Below, in pieces: positions 26,953 to 36,178 of a stretch of 45,532 bases of DNA; position 1 is the stretch's first letter; the number at the start of each line of letters is the position of its first letter. This DNA comes from Saprospiraceae bacterium (GTDB lineage Bacteria; Bacteroidota; Bacteroidia; Chitinophagales; Saprospiraceae). Position numbers and translations under genes: made by a program. The notes beneath the pieces were generated by a model. The model was not told the DNA's origin. It was given only the letters and a program-made list of their open reading frames with translations, and made no database searches. The DNA is taken from assembly GCA_027488855.1 (NCBI GenBank), contig JAIYAV010000359.1, positions 1 through 45,532 on the forward strand, written 5' to 3'.

Positions 26953-27822
26953 ATGAGACAACTTAAGATCACGAAGTCGATCACGAACCGGGAAAGCCAG
27001 TCTCTGGAGAAGTACCTACAGGAAATTGGGAAAGTGGATTTGTTGACGCCAGAGGAAGAAGTGGAGCTAGCCAAGAGGATCAAACAAGGCGATCAAGCAG
27101 CATTGGAAAAGTTGACCAAAGCCAATCTTCGATTCGTAGTATCTGTTGCCAAGCAATATCAAAACCAAGGTTTGTCCTTGAGTGACCTTATCAACGAAGG
27201 TAACCTGGGTCTGATCAAAGCCGCACAACGCTTTGACGAAACCCGAGGGTTTAAATTCATCTCGTATGCCGTGTGGTGGATTCGCCAGTCTATTCTTCAA
27301 GCATTGGCTGAACAATCGCGGATCGTACGCTTGCCTTTAAATAAGGTAGGCTCCCTCAATAAAATCAACAAGGCTTTTTCTGAACTCGAACAAGAATTCG
27401 AGCGCGAGCCTTCTCCCGAAGAATTGGCAGAACTGCTCGAAATTCCTACCGAAGAAGTAGAAACCACCTTGGGTGTTGCTGCGCGTCACGTATCCATGGA
27501 TGCGCCTTTTGTGGAAGGGGAAGACAACTCCCTACTCGACGTACTCGAAAACAGCACTACACCTAGTACCGATGCTGGTTTGGATTACAATGAATCACTG
27601 CGCCGTGAGATTGAACGCTCTCTGAGCACACTCACCGACCGCCAATGTGATGTAATCAAACTGTATTTTGGTATTGGAGTGGAGCACCCCATGTCTTTGG
27701 AAGACATCGGTGAGAAATTTGGCCTGACCCGTGAGCGGGTACGCCAAATCAAAGACAAGGCAATCAATAAGCTGCGCTCTGCAAATCGGAGTAAGTTGTT
27801 GAAAAATTACTTAGGAGGCTAG
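26953..27822 (+). CDS. rpoD: RNA polymerase primary sigma factor (sigma-70 family)
   Basis: A 289-residue primary sigma factor with the short Bacteroidota form that lacks the large region 1.1. Region 1.2 is [20 protein letters not shown]. Region 2 reads [39 protein letters not shown], then [20 protein letters not shown]. Region 3 includes [20 protein letters not shown]. Region 4 is [20 protein letters not shown] and [18 protein letters not shown]. The frame opens at a TTG (26947); ATG 26953 ([11 protein letters not shown]) is the standard start. It recruits RNA polymerase to TAnnTTTG-type promoters. It is monocistronic and convergent with the Lrp gene across a hairpin repeat. Confidence 0.97.
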   Translation: MRQLKITKSITNRESQSLEKYLQEIGKVDLLTPEEEVELAKRIKQGDQAALEKLTKANLRFVVSVAKQYQNQGLSLSDLINEGNLGLIKAAQRFDETRGFKFISYAVWWIRQSILQALAEQSRIVRLPLNKVGSLNKINKAFSELEQEFEREPSPEELAELLEIPTEEVETTLGVAARHVSMDAPFVEGEDNSLLDVLENSTTPSTDAGLDYNESLRREIERSLSTLTDRQCDVIKLYFGIGVEHPMSLEDIGEKFGLTRERVRQIKDKAINKLRSANRSKLLKNYLGG

Positions 27823-27829
27823 ATTTTTT

Positions 27830-27932
27830 AGAGATGAAAGATGAGAGATGAAAGATGCTACCGCAGAGATTTAGACAAGGTCATTGTCAAAAACACTGCG
27901 GTAGCATCTTTCATCTCTCATCTCTCATCTCT
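27830..27932. repeat. Hairpin repeat, family B copy 2, between rpoD and the Lrp gene
   Basis: The arms 27830-27866 and 27896-27932 pair at 36 of 37 bases. The outer 25 bases are the GATGAAAGATGAGAGATG-type sequence shared with 20042-20120; the inner GCTACCGCAG is specific to this copy. The right arm encodes the last residues (MRDER) and stop of the Lrp protein. It probably terminates both convergent genes. Confidence 0.75.
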
Positions 27933-28426
27933 TCTTCCTCATCTTCTTCCTCCCCATCGTCACTCAAAATTTCCAGTGGTCGATTGATGCTTTCCTGAAG
28001 GGAGATGAAGGTCTCGGTGCGTTGGATGCCGGGGATGTTCTGAATTTTATCGTGCAATACCTCTTTAAGGTGAGTGGTGTCTTTACAAAAAACCCGGGCA
28101 AAAATATTGTACAAGCCAGTCGTGTAGTGCGCTTCCACTACCTCCGGGATTTTTTCCAATTCTCTGGCTACATCTTCGTACAAAGAACTCTTATCCAAAT
28201 AAATACCCAAATACGCTGAAATGTCGTAGCCCAGTTTGCCATGATCGACAGTGAGGCTATGCCCTTTTACAATTCCTACATCTTCGAGTTTTTTCATGCG
28301 GACATGAATGGTGCCACCAGATACGAATAGTTTTTTCGCTATTTCCGTATAAGCTATTTTGGCATCACGCATGAGGATCGATAAAATTTTTTTGTCCAAT
28401 CGATCAATTTCAATTCCTTTTTTCAT
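27911..28426 (-). CDS. Lrp/AsnC-family transcriptional regulator
   Basis: A 171-residue regulator. The N-terminal HTH reads IDRLDKKILSILMRDAKIAY, TEIAKKLFVSGGTIHVRMKK. The C-terminal RAM ligand-binding/oligomerisation domain spans about 65-150 (YLGIYLDKSSLYEDVARELE, VVEAHYTTGLYNIFARVFCK, ETFISLQESINR). The frame extends upstream to 28519, but ATG 28426 (MKKGIEIDRLD) is the normal family start. The acidic tail (DDGEEEDEEEEMRDER) is unusual for the family, and its last residues are translated from a hairpin repeat. It probably responds to an amino acid; targets are unknown. Confidence 0.92.
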   Translation of the reverse strand: MKKGIEIDRLDKKILSILMRDAKIAYTEIAKKLFVSGGTIHVRMKKLEDVGIVKGHSLTVDHGKLGYDISAYLGIYLDKSSLYEDVARELEKIPEVVEAHYTTGLYNIFARVFCKDTTHLKEVLHDKIQNIPGIQRTETFISLQESINRPLEILSDDGEEEDEEEEMRDER

Positions 28427-28537
28427 GCAGGTGCAAATGATTTCAAACAATTCAACAAATCTCCTTAATTTTTTGAATGTTTTCAAAAAAAAGCCAATTT
28501 TAATGCATAAAATTTTCAAAAATTGATTTAATCTGGA

Positions 28538-29182
28538 TTATTGGAAAAACAACTCGCGGTAGATTCTTTGCAAGGAGATGGATTGGCCCTGGATGAGGAT
28601 GGTTTCTTCCGCTTGGGTTAGGATGGTTTCGGTCCAGCGATTGCTGGCTTCTTTTTCGATGGCGTACACTTTGGGTTTGGACTGTTCAAAGAAGAAAATC
28701 TGTTGCAGGCTGGGAATCTCTTTGTAGCAACGTAGTTTGGTGCCCCAATCGTAAGCCTGGGTGCTTTCAGATAGGATTTCGATCAGTAAAATGGGGTTGG
28801 TCTCGGCAGTCATGCCCGGTTGGTACTCATAAGGTGCGGCGGGCAAACTTACTACCATTCCATCGGCATTAAAAACCCCGGTTTTGAGGCTTTTGCAGGT
28901 GGGAATGTAGACGGGGCGGTTGCTGTTGTACAACCTAAAACGGCTTGATTCGTCAAAAATAGCACCCAAAAGAATAGTTAGTCTAGTCGCAAGTAGACTG
29001 TGGATTTCACCTTCGTAACTCATACTGGCAATGATTTCATCGTTGTAAAAATCAGCGCGGTATTCTGCGGAAGTGAGCACTTCCCAGTATTCATCCCAAG
29101 TAGCGGGGATCCGCACCAAAGCACCCTTTCCTAATGCTGCCAGTTCCTGATTGGTAAGTGGAAATTTCACGTCGCTTATCAT
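28538..29182 (-). CDS. Uma2-family (DUF820) restriction-endonuclease-like protein
   Basis: A 214-residue protein with the Uma2/DUF820 pattern: WDEYWEVLTSAEYRADFYND, EIIASMSYEGEIHSLLATRL, VFNADGMVVS (Asp), NPILLIEILSESTQAYDWGT (Glu) and LRCYKEIPSLQQIFFFEQSK (Lys). These positions give a PD-(D/E)XK active-site layout. Family members are common and often multicopy in cyanobacteria and Bacteroidota, with no settled function. It stands alone, upstream of the Lrp gene in the same orientation with a ~110-base gap. Confidence 0.88.
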   Translation of the reverse strand: MISDVKFPLTNQELAALGKGALVRIPATWDEYWEVLTSAEYRADFYNDEIIASMSYEGEIHSLLATRLTILLGAIFDESSRFRLYNSNRPVYIPTCKSLKTGVFNADGMVVSLPAAPYEYQPGMTAETNPILLIEILSESTQAYDWGTKLRCYKEIPSLQQIFFFEQSKPKVYAIEKEASNRWTETILTQAEETILIQGQSISLQRIYRELFFQ

Positions 29183-29355
29183 AATTGCAATCGTTTGAGC
29201 TTACAATATAAATCAAGTTGATTTAAAATACAAGTTGTTGGTATTTTTTAATTCTAAACAAAAAATAATCGCTTCGATTTCAACATAAATGTGCGAAATT
29301 TGTCCTTACTTTAATTCGTTTACATTATTTCACTCGAACCTGTTTTGAACTGGCT

Positions 29356-31008
29356 ATGTCGACACGCCCAAATGATTTCAGAAATAAAGTGCAAATTTGG
29401 TTGCCACTCATCATTGCAGTGTCAATGGTATTTGGAATTCTGATTGGGATGCGCCTGCCCCAATCCGCTGCTGCCATCAAAATCAGCAAGAGTGACGCCA
29501 GCCAGGATTATCGACTGCGGGAAGGTAAAATCGAAGAACTCCTGCGTTACATCGAATCCAAATATGTAGACAAAGTAGACCGCGATAAACTGGTGGACGA
29601 AGCCATTGAAAAACTGATGTCACAACTTGACCCTCATTCATCCTACATCCCCGCATCGGAATTGGAAGAAGTCAATGAACAATTGGACGGAAAATTCAAT
29701 GGGATTGGGGTGGAGTTTTTGATTGTCAAAGATACCGCCGTTGTGGTCAGCCCCATGTCGGGCGGCCCTTCCGAAGTTGCGGGCATTTTACCCGGAGATA
29801 AAATCATCAAAGTTGGGGATTCAGTAATTGTGGGTGAAAAATTGTCCAACCAGAGAATTGTCAGCTTTTTAAGGGGAGAAAAGGGTAGCAAAGTGCAACT
29901 TTCAGTGCTGCGTTCTGGCAGCAAAAAACTACATCAGTATTGGATTACCCGCGATCAAATACCTGTCAAGAGTGTAGACGCCGCCTACATGATCAGTGAT
30001 CGGGTGGGCTACATCCGGGTCAATCGTTTCACCGCACAAACCGATAAAGAGTTTTTGGAATCCATGCGCATTTTGTCGGAGCAGGGCCGCATGAAAGACC
30101 TCGTACTCGACCTACGCGGCAACCCCGGGGGCTACATGCAAATGGCAACCAACATGTTGAGCCAATTGTTTCCCAATAAAGGCAACCTGCTGGTGTACAC
30201 CCAGGGCCGAGCTTCCCACCGTGCCGAATTCAACTCCAATGGGCGGGTATTTTACCCCATCGATAAAGTCGCGGTGTTGATTGACGAAGGGAGCGCATCT
30301 GCTAGTGAAATTGTGGCTGGCGCGATTCAGGACAACGACCGTGGAGTGATCGTGGGCCGCCGTTCCTTTGGCAAGGGCCTGGTACAGGAACAATACCAAT
30401 TGAGCGATGGATCGGCCTTGCGCCTGACCATTGCCCGTTATTTCACCCCTTCGGGGCGGTCGATTCAAAAAGCCTACGATCATGGCTCGGAAGAGTACGA
30501 CCGGGATGTTGAAGAACGTTTCAAAAACGGCGAATTGCTTTCCGCAAATAAGATCAACATCAAAGACTCTACCAAATACTTTACTACTAAGGGCCGGGTT
30601 GTTTTCGGCGGCGGCGGCATCATTCCCGACGTGTTTGTACCTTTGGATACCGTCCAAATCAACGATTTTTTTCTGGACGCTCGCCAAATGATTCCTGCTT
30701 TTGTGGTCAAATATCTGGACAAACCCAAACGGGAGCAATTGTCCAAAATGGGACTGAACGCCTTCCAGAAGAAATTCAACCTCAACGAACAAACCTTCTC
30801 TGAATTTAAGACTTATGCTATCCAGAATGGTTTAGCTGGCAATACTCAGGAATGGAATACTGCCCAAAAAGAAATTGCCCGCTTTCTCAAAGCGCGCATC
30901 GCCAAACACCTATTCGACGACAAAGGATTTTTTACGGTGATGAATCAAAATGACCCTACGGTACAGGCTGCCTTAAAATCACTTCATCCCGCTGATCTCA
31001 CCAAATAA
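29356..31008 (+). CDS. ctpA: C-terminal processing serine peptidase, S41 family
   Basis: A 550-residue protease. An N-terminal membrane anchor or signal (IWLPLIIAVSMVFGILIGM) is followed by a helical region and a PDZ domain at about 105-190 (GIGVEFLIVKDTAVVVSPMS, GILPGDKIIKVGDSVI). The catalytic core has VLDLRGNPGG, the nucleophile in GSASASE (Ser315) and the general base in FGKG (Lys340), the 25-residue spacing expected for CtpA/Prc. A C-terminal helical extension of about 140 residues follows. It acts in the periplasm on C-terminal tails of proteins. It is a monocistronic gene. Confidence 0.93.
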   Translation: MSTRPNDFRNKVQIWLPLIIAVSMVFGILIGMRLPQSAAAIKISKSDASQDYRLREGKIEELLRYIESKYVDKVDRDKLVDEAIEKLMSQLDPHSSYIPASELEEVNEQLDGKFNGIGVEFLIVKDTAVVVSPMSGGPSEVAGILPGDKIIKVGDSVIVGEKLSNQRIVSFLRGEKGSKVQLSVLRSGSKKLHQYWITRDQIPVKSVDAAYMISDRVGYIRVNRFTAQTDKEFLESMRILSEQGRMKDLVLDLRGNPGGYMQMATNMLSQLFPNKGNLLVYTQGRASHRAEFNSNGRVFYPIDKVAVLIDEGSASASEIVAGAIQDNDRGVIVGRRSFGKGLVQEQYQLSDGSALRLTIARYFTPSGRSIQKAYDHGSEEYDRDVEERFKNGELLSANKINIKDSTKYFTTKGRVVFGGGGIIPDVFVPLDTVQINDFFLDARQMIPAFVVKYLDKPKREQLSKMGLNAFQKKFNLNEQTFSEFKTYAIQNGLAGNTQEWNTAQKEIARFLKARIAKHLFDDKGFFTVMNQNDPTVQAALKSLHPADLTK

Positions 31009-31165
31009 ATTTTTTATTGCCAAGCCAAGCAACCTTCCTCCAAAGCATGCTGTATAGGGTGTAATTCAAGTGGGGCAATCCCATCATTACCAAACGCACT
31101 TATCATTTTTCACTGTTGCAAAGCAAACAGTACCCATTCCTATTTTTTATGCACTTAACCTAATC

Positions 31166-34100
31166 ATGATGAAGAAAAACCTTTACACCCGTATTTTATC
31201 TCTTGTGGCATTAGTGAGTTTGTTCTACAGCAACTCATTTGCCCAAACAACTGTTACCCTCAAAGCAGTCAAAGACAATACGATATTCAGCGAGGGGAGT
31301 AAAAGCAATGGTGCTGGAACCTACTTATTTGTAGGCAAAACTGAGGCTACCGTTAACGGCATTCGCCGAGCGTTGATTCAGTTTGATGTAGCAAGTATTC
31401 CTGCCAATGCGACCATTACCGACGTAAAGTTACAACTCACTGGTTCCAAACAAGCTGCTACTAATGTTGAAGCACACCGAGTTACTACCACCTGGGGGGA
31501 AGGAACCTCCGATGCTACTGGTGAAGAAGGCGGCGGGGCTACACCAGCTACCAATGATGCTACCTGGACCCACGGTACTTTCAATACTCAAACCTGGACT
31601 ACCCCAGGGGGAGATTTTTTAGCTACGATCAGTGGAACCGCCAATGTAAGCTCAGGAACTGTTTCTACCTGGACCGGTACTGGAATGGTCAAAGACGTGC
31701 AAGACTGGGTGGCAAAACAAGCCAGTAATTTTGGTTGGCTATTGTTGGGCAATGAAGGTACCAATGGTTCTGCCGTTCGCCTCAACTCCCGGCAAAGCGC
31801 AACAGGGACTCCATCTTTAGTGGTTACCTATACAGTTCCAGTGGTAAAGGTGGATACTACGGTGTTTGTGGCTACTTTAAGCGGTCGCAATGAAGGCAAT
31901 CCCGTTTCCACTTTGGCCAATGGTGCTGTAACGGCTACCTTGATTGGCGATACATTGACCGTGAGCGGAAGTTTTTCCGGATTGACAGATAGTGTCGCTA
32001 CCAATGTATCCGGAGGCGCACACCTTCATTTGGGTTATGCTGGCCAAAATGGAGGCATCCAGATTGTTTTGGTATTGACTCCTGGTGCAAATCCCTTTTC
32101 AGGAAGTTTTGACCCACTAAAAAATAAATTCAAACTCACTGCGGCACAGCTTACGGCCATAAACAACCGCCAACTCTACGCCAATGTCCATTCCAAAAAA
32201 TTCACTTCTGGTGAAATTCGTGGGCAGTTGTTGAAAAAGTCCGATGTTTATTATGGAGCCAATCTATTTGGTAGTTATGAAAACCCGGTGGTGATGACCC
32301 AGGCGAGTGGCGCAATCGCCGTCGAGTTAAGCGGCACTCAAATGATTGTTACTGGTTCATTCAATCGCCTGGAAGGAGATTTTGCGGCTGATGTATCCGG
32401 GGGCGCGCACATCCACCTGGGGTATGCGGGCCAAAACGGAGGCATTCAAATTCCCTTAAAGGCAACTGCCAATGCAGATCTGAAAGGAGGCGTATTTGAA
32501 GCCGCCAATAACACCATTACCTTGACTGCAGATCAAATTACTGCCTTAAATAGCCGTCGCTGGTACGCCAATGTACATAGCGCCAAGGCGCGTTCAGGCG
32601 AGATCCGGGGTCAAATCGTCAATGCTACCACCCGGGCCGTATTCCGCGCTCACCTTTCCGGCAGCAATGAATCACCGGCCATCAATACGCTGGCGACAGG
32701 TATGGTCATTGTAGAAGTGGTGGATACCGGCAACGTGATCGTATCCGGCTCCTACAACGGATTGGAGAGTGACCTCGCTGCAAACGTTAGAGGTGGAGCA
32801 CACATCCACCGGGGTTTGGCGGGTGAAAACGGTGGCATCCTGACGGAAGTGACCCTTACCCCTACTGATTTGCGGTCGGGTGCTCTGAATGGCAGCCTGA
32901 ATGCCTTGAAAATCGCAAGTGTGGAAGTACAACGCTTGTTCAATCGCGGCTGCTATTTCAATGTGCACTCTGCTACTTTTGGCGGAGGCGAGATTCGTGG
33001 GCAGCTTTTGCCAGAGAAGCCAGTCAATTTCAGTGCTTATCTGTCCAGCATTTTTGAAGTGCCCGAAGCGGTTTCTCGAGGATTGGGCGCAGTGAAAGCT
33101 GAGTTATTGGGTACAGAACTGGTGATTTCCGGTACTTTTAGAGGTTTAAGCAGTGCAGTCGCTACTGACGTAGCTGGTGGTTCACACGTCCATTTGGGCT
33201 ACGCTGGTGCTACAGGTGGCATTCAATTTAACTTAAAACCCACCATCGATGCCAATGGCTTGGGTGGTCGCTACGAAGCAAAGGACAACACCTTTACCCT
33301 GACAGCAGATCAGGTTACTCAATTGAAAAATCGCCAGCTGTATGTGAACATCCACACAGCTACCCAGCGCTCCGGAGAATTGCGCAGCCAATTGCTGCCC
33401 GAAGCCACCATGTACCTGGTCGCTCCGCTTTCTGGCGCTAGCGAGCAACCAGCAGTGAATACCAGCGCCACAGGGATGGGCATCTTTGAAATCGCAGGTA
33501 CCAACGGCACTTTCACCGGAGCTTTTGCTGGCTTGAGTGCTGACTTTGCGGCGGATGTAGCGGGTGGTGCTCACATTCACCGTGGACTGGCTGGTTCAAA
33601 TGGCTCAATCGCAAGGGCTTTGAAGGCTACACCTTCGGCTGATAACCGTTCTGGTTTTTTTGCCGCTGCCGACAATAGTGCGACCATGACTGCCGGGTTT
33701 ATCGACTCTTTGCGCAAGCGTTTGAATTATGCGAATATCCATACCGCAGCATTCCGTGGTGGAGAGGTTCGGGGCCAAATTTTGCCCCTGGCTACTTCTT
33801 ATTTCACAGCCACACTTTTGGGGGCAAATGAAGTTCAAGCTGTCGCTTCTACTGCTGCTGGTGCCTTGAAATTTGAATTGTCGGGCACTACCCTGACCTT
33901 GACAGGACGTTTTGCAGGTTTACAAGCTGCTTATGCCGCTGCGGTTGGTTCGCACATCCATACCAATACCGCTGGTAAAAACGGCGGGGTGATCATCCCC
34001 ATCAAGCCAACTCTCGATGCCGATAACCTCGGTGGCAGTTATTTTGCTGCTGACAACCAGTATACCTTGACCGCTGACCAAGTCAATGCTTTGTACGACA

Positions 34101-34813
34101 ATGGATTGTACGCCAATGTCCACAGTGATTTTTCACGCAGTGGGGAGATCAGAGGGCAAATTTTGCCTGAGATCAATCGTTTTCCTCAAGCGGGAGCCAT
34201 CACCTCTCCGCCCGATGGTGGAACCTTGACTTTGCAAGGCAAGTCTTCTACCCTGTTGGAGCCAAAATGGGCGGCTGGTACAGACAAAAACAAACTGGCC
34301 TACACCTGGGAATTGGCCGCTGATCCACTTTTTGCGCTGGTTGTATTCCGCCGCAATGTAGCGGATGCTCTGTCCATTTCCCTTACCTACGGTTCAATAG
34401 ATACCTTGCTGGCTACGGCGGGAATCCCCTTGGGTGGATCCATTACCGTTTACCACCGCGTCAGAGCTTCGGATGGTAGTTTGACTACTGCCAGTGCAGT
34501 TGCATCTGTTGTACTCACTCGGGGTACCGTAACAGGTACCCGCGATTTGACTCCCGGCCTAAGTGAAATGACGGTATTCCCGACCCTAGTTGATGATCAA
34601 GTGAGTGTGCGCATTCGTGCCGAGGAAGCCATCAGAGGTTCCCTTTGGATCAGTGACGCGCTGGGCCGCAAAATGGCCGAACGCCAGGTGAGTTTCTCTG
34701 GGCAAAGTGTCAATTTTGAAACCTTTGCCGTGGGACAATTGCCAGCGGGTACTTATTTCTTGAGCATCTTGAATGATGGGAAAATTGCTACTCGGCGCTT
34801 TATGGTGAAATAG
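31166..34813 (+). CDS. Secreted CHRD-repeat protein with DNRLRE domain and T9SS tail
   Basis: A 1215-residue exported protein. ATG 31166 or 31169 begins a signal peptide (MKKNLYTRILSLVALVSLFY, ending FAQ). The frame is open to 31070, but those residues precede the signal. Next comes a DNRLRE-type domain at about 20-200 (TVTLKAVKDNTIF, VQDWVAKQASNFGWLLLGNE). Six CHRD repeats of about 125 residues follow; each opens with a phrase like FVATLSGRNEGNPV, has GGAHLHLGYAGQNGGIQ in the middle and closes with GEIRGQLL. An Ig-like stretch precedes a T9SS type A sorting domain (TVFPTLVDDQVSVRI, LPAGTYFLSILNDG). It is probably a surface or matrix protein; no enzyme signature is seen. Confidence 0.9.
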   Translation: MMKKNLYTRILSLVALVSLFYSNSFAQTTVTLKAVKDNTIFSEGSKSNGAGTYLFVGKTEATVNGIRRALIQFDVASIPANATITDVKLQLTGSKQAATNVEAHRVTTTWGEGTSDATGEEGGGATPATNDATWTHGTFNTQTWTTPGGDFLATISGTANVSSGTVSTWTGTGMVKDVQDWVAKQASNFGWLLLGNEGTNGSAVRLNSRQSATGTPSLVVTYTVPVVKVDTTVFVATLSGRNEGNPVSTLANGAVTATLIGDTLTVSGSFSGLTDSVATNVSGGAHLHLGYAGQNGGIQIVLVLTPGANPFSGSFDPLKNKFKLTAAQLTAINNRQLYANVHSKKFTSGEIRGQLLKKSDVYYGANLFGSYENPVVMTQASGAIAVELSGTQMIVTGSFNRLEGDFAADVSGGAHIHLGYAGQNGGIQIPLKATANADLKGGVFEAANNTITLTADQITALNSRRWYANVHSAKARSGEIRGQIVNATTRAVFRAHLSGSNESPAINTLATGMVIVEVVDTGNVIVSGSYNGLESDLAANVRGGAHIHRGLAGENGGILTEVTLTPTDLRSGALNGSLNALKIASVEVQRLFNRGCYFNVHSATFGGGEIRGQLLPEKPVNFSAYLSSIFEVPEAVSRGLGAVKAELLGTELVISGTFRGLSSAVATDVAGGSHVHLGYAGATGGIQFNLKPTIDANGLGGRYEAKDNTFTLTADQVTQLKNRQLYVNIHTATQRSGELRSQLLPEATMYLVAPLSGASEQPAVNTSATGMGIFEIAGTNGTFTGAFAGLSADFAADVAGGAHIHRGLAGSNGSIARALKATPSADNRSGFFAAADNSATMTAGFIDSLRKRLNYANIHTAAFRGGEVRGQILPLATSYFTATLLGANEVQAVASTAAGALKFELSGTTLTLTGRFAGLQAAYAAAVGSHIHTNTAGKNGGVIIPIKPTLDADNLGGSYFAADNQYTLTADQVNALYDNGLYANVHSDFSRSGEIRGQILPEINRFPQAGAITSPPDGGTLTLQGKSSTLLEPKWAAGTDKNKLAYTWELAADPLFALVVFRRNVADALSISLTYGSIDTLLATAGIPLGGSITVYHRVRASDGSLTTASAVASVVLTRGTVTGTRDLTPGLSEMTVFPTLVDDQVSVRIRAEEAIRGSLWISDALGRKMAERQVSFSGQSVNFETFAVGQLPAGTYFLSILNDGKIATRRFMVK

Positions 34814-34821
34814 CAACAACC

Positions 34822-35019
34822 CACTAAAGCGATATTTTTAGCACAAAGGACACTAAGGCAGCACAAAGGACACAAAGACGTGACGTTGACAGGGCTTTCT
34901 ACCCAAAATGAAGGTGAATAAAACCAAAACTCGGATTCATCGCTTTGTCAACGTCTCACCATTGTATCCTTTGTGCTGCTTTGGTGTCCTTTGTGCTTAA
35001 AAATTGTGTCGCTTTAGTG
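34822..35019. repeat. Hairpin repeat, family A copy 2 (198 bp)
   Basis: The ends CACTAAAGCGA (34822-34832) and TCGCTTTAGTG (35009-35019) are perfect inverses. Inside, two tandem GCACAAAGGACAC units on the left pair with two inverted units on the right, extended by GACGTGACGTTGAC/GTCAACGTCTCAC. It shares its arm and right flank with 8347-8420. It lies between convergent genes and is probably a bidirectional terminator or MITE-like element. Confidence 0.75.
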
Positions 35020-35061
35020 ATTTTTGAAATTGGGGATCACGTGTCTCTGTTCCGACTCCCC

Positions 35062-35817
35062 TCAAGGCTGCACACTCACTGCCGTCCAACCCCCATCCAC
35101 CACCAAGGTTTGCCCGGTAATGTGCCGAGCTTGTGGTGACACCAAAAACAAGGCCGCTTCCGCAATGTCCAGCGGACTGGCTGGCCTGCCCATGGGCGTG
35201 ATATTGGACCAGACCTGATCGTATTCCGGATCGTTCAAGGTGCGTTCAGTAGCGGTTGCTCCCGGGGCTACGGCATTGCAGGTTATGCCATAAGGTGACA
35301 GTTCCACCACCAGGTTTTTGGCCAAAATCTGGATTCCACCCTTGGTCATGGCATAGGCACCCAGGTTTTTGTGGGCTTGGACTCCGACGACTGAGGACAT
35401 CAGCAACAAACTCCCCCCTTCACCTTGCTCGCGCATTTGTTTGGCTGCAACTTGAGCCAGAAAAAAAGTACCCCGCATATTGAGGTTCATCACGTCTTCG
35501 AATTGGGTGGGTTGGAAAGTCCAAAAGTCGCCGAAGTGGGTAATGCCCGCATTGGCAATGGCGATATCGAGACGGCCAAACTCTTTCACGCAGGTTTGAA
35601 CCATACTTTCAATAAAGTCAATCTGGCTGGCATCTCCGGCACAAGCCAAACAATTGCCCCCTTCCCAACGGATTTCTTCAGCGGCACATTCGGCCAGTTC
35701 TGGGTCTCGATCATTGAGCAAAACGGCTGCTCCCCGCAGCGCCAACTGTCGGCAGATTTCGTAGCCGATGCCTTGCCCGGCACCGGTGACTAGGGCAACT
35801 TTTCCTGTGAATGACAT
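35062..35817 (-). CDS. Short-chain dehydrogenase/reductase (SDR), classical
   Basis: A 251-residue classical SDR. The NAD(P) site is VALVTGAGQGIGYEI (TGxxxGIG). DRDPEL at the end of beta-2 is consistent with NAD-type discrimination. The NAG block is IAIANAGITHFGDF, the catalytic Ser is in LLMSSVVG, and YAMTKGG is the YxxxK motif. The C-terminal end reads ITGQTLVVDGGWTAV. The substrate is not determined. Its neighbour in the same orientation is a sugar-acid dehydratase of the IlvD/Edd family, which makes a sugar or sugar-acid dehydrogenase plausible. However, a 300-base palindrome separates the two genes, so they may not be one operon. Confidence 0.9.
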   Translation of the reverse strand: MSFTGKVALVTGAGQGIGYEICRQLALRGAAVLLNDRDPELAECAAEEIRWEGGNCLACAGDASQIDFIESMVQTCVKEFGRLDIAIANAGITHFGDFWTFQPTQFEDVMNLNMRGTFFLAQVAAKQMREQGEGGSLLLMSSVVGVQAHKNLGAYAMTKGGIQILAKNLVVELSPYGITCNAVAPGATATERTLNDPEYDQVWSNITPMGRPASPLDIAEAALFLVSPQARHITGQTLVVDGGWTAVSVQP

Positions 35818-36178
35818 GGTTAGGGTTGAAAGGGTTTAAGGGTTCTTGGGTTTGTTCTCCGGCTCTAAGTTTTATAAAGGTGAGGTGACAAAAAGTTATA
35901 TTCAAACAATAGCCCCAAGTGAGGCGATCAGCGGCAGAGCCGCCAAACGTCGATAGGGTTAAGGGAGCGAAGGTAGATTTAAGGTGCGTAGCACCGAGAC
36001 TTTTGTTCCGGTGCTACATACCTTAAATCTACTGCTTGATCTAAATGCTACAGACGTTTGGCGGCTCTGCCGCTGGTCGTAACCACAAAATGGTACAATT
36101 TGTATAACTTTTTGTCACTTTGCCTTTATAAAACTTAGAGCTGGGGAACAAAGCTTGGAACACTGGAACCTTGCTGGT
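35818..36178. other. 361-base gene-free stretch filled by a long palindrome
   Basis: The space between the dehydratase and the SDR, both on the minus strand, is almost entirely the palindromic element at 35851-36152. No coding frame or promoter box was recognised outside it. Confidence 0.6.
35851..36152. repeat. Near full-length palindrome of about 302 bp (element 3)
   Basis: Each half is about 145 bases and folds back on the other around a loop of about 10 bases near 36000. The paired blocks include CTCTAAGTTTTATAAAGG with its inverse at 36123-36140. Others are GACAAAAAGTTATA with TATAACTTTTTGTC, GCGGCAGAGCCGCCAAACGT with ACGTTTGGCGGCTCTGCCGC, and GTAGATTTAAGGT with ACCTTAAATCTAC. Mismatched stretches separate the blocks. 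No ORF is present. Confidence 0.85.
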
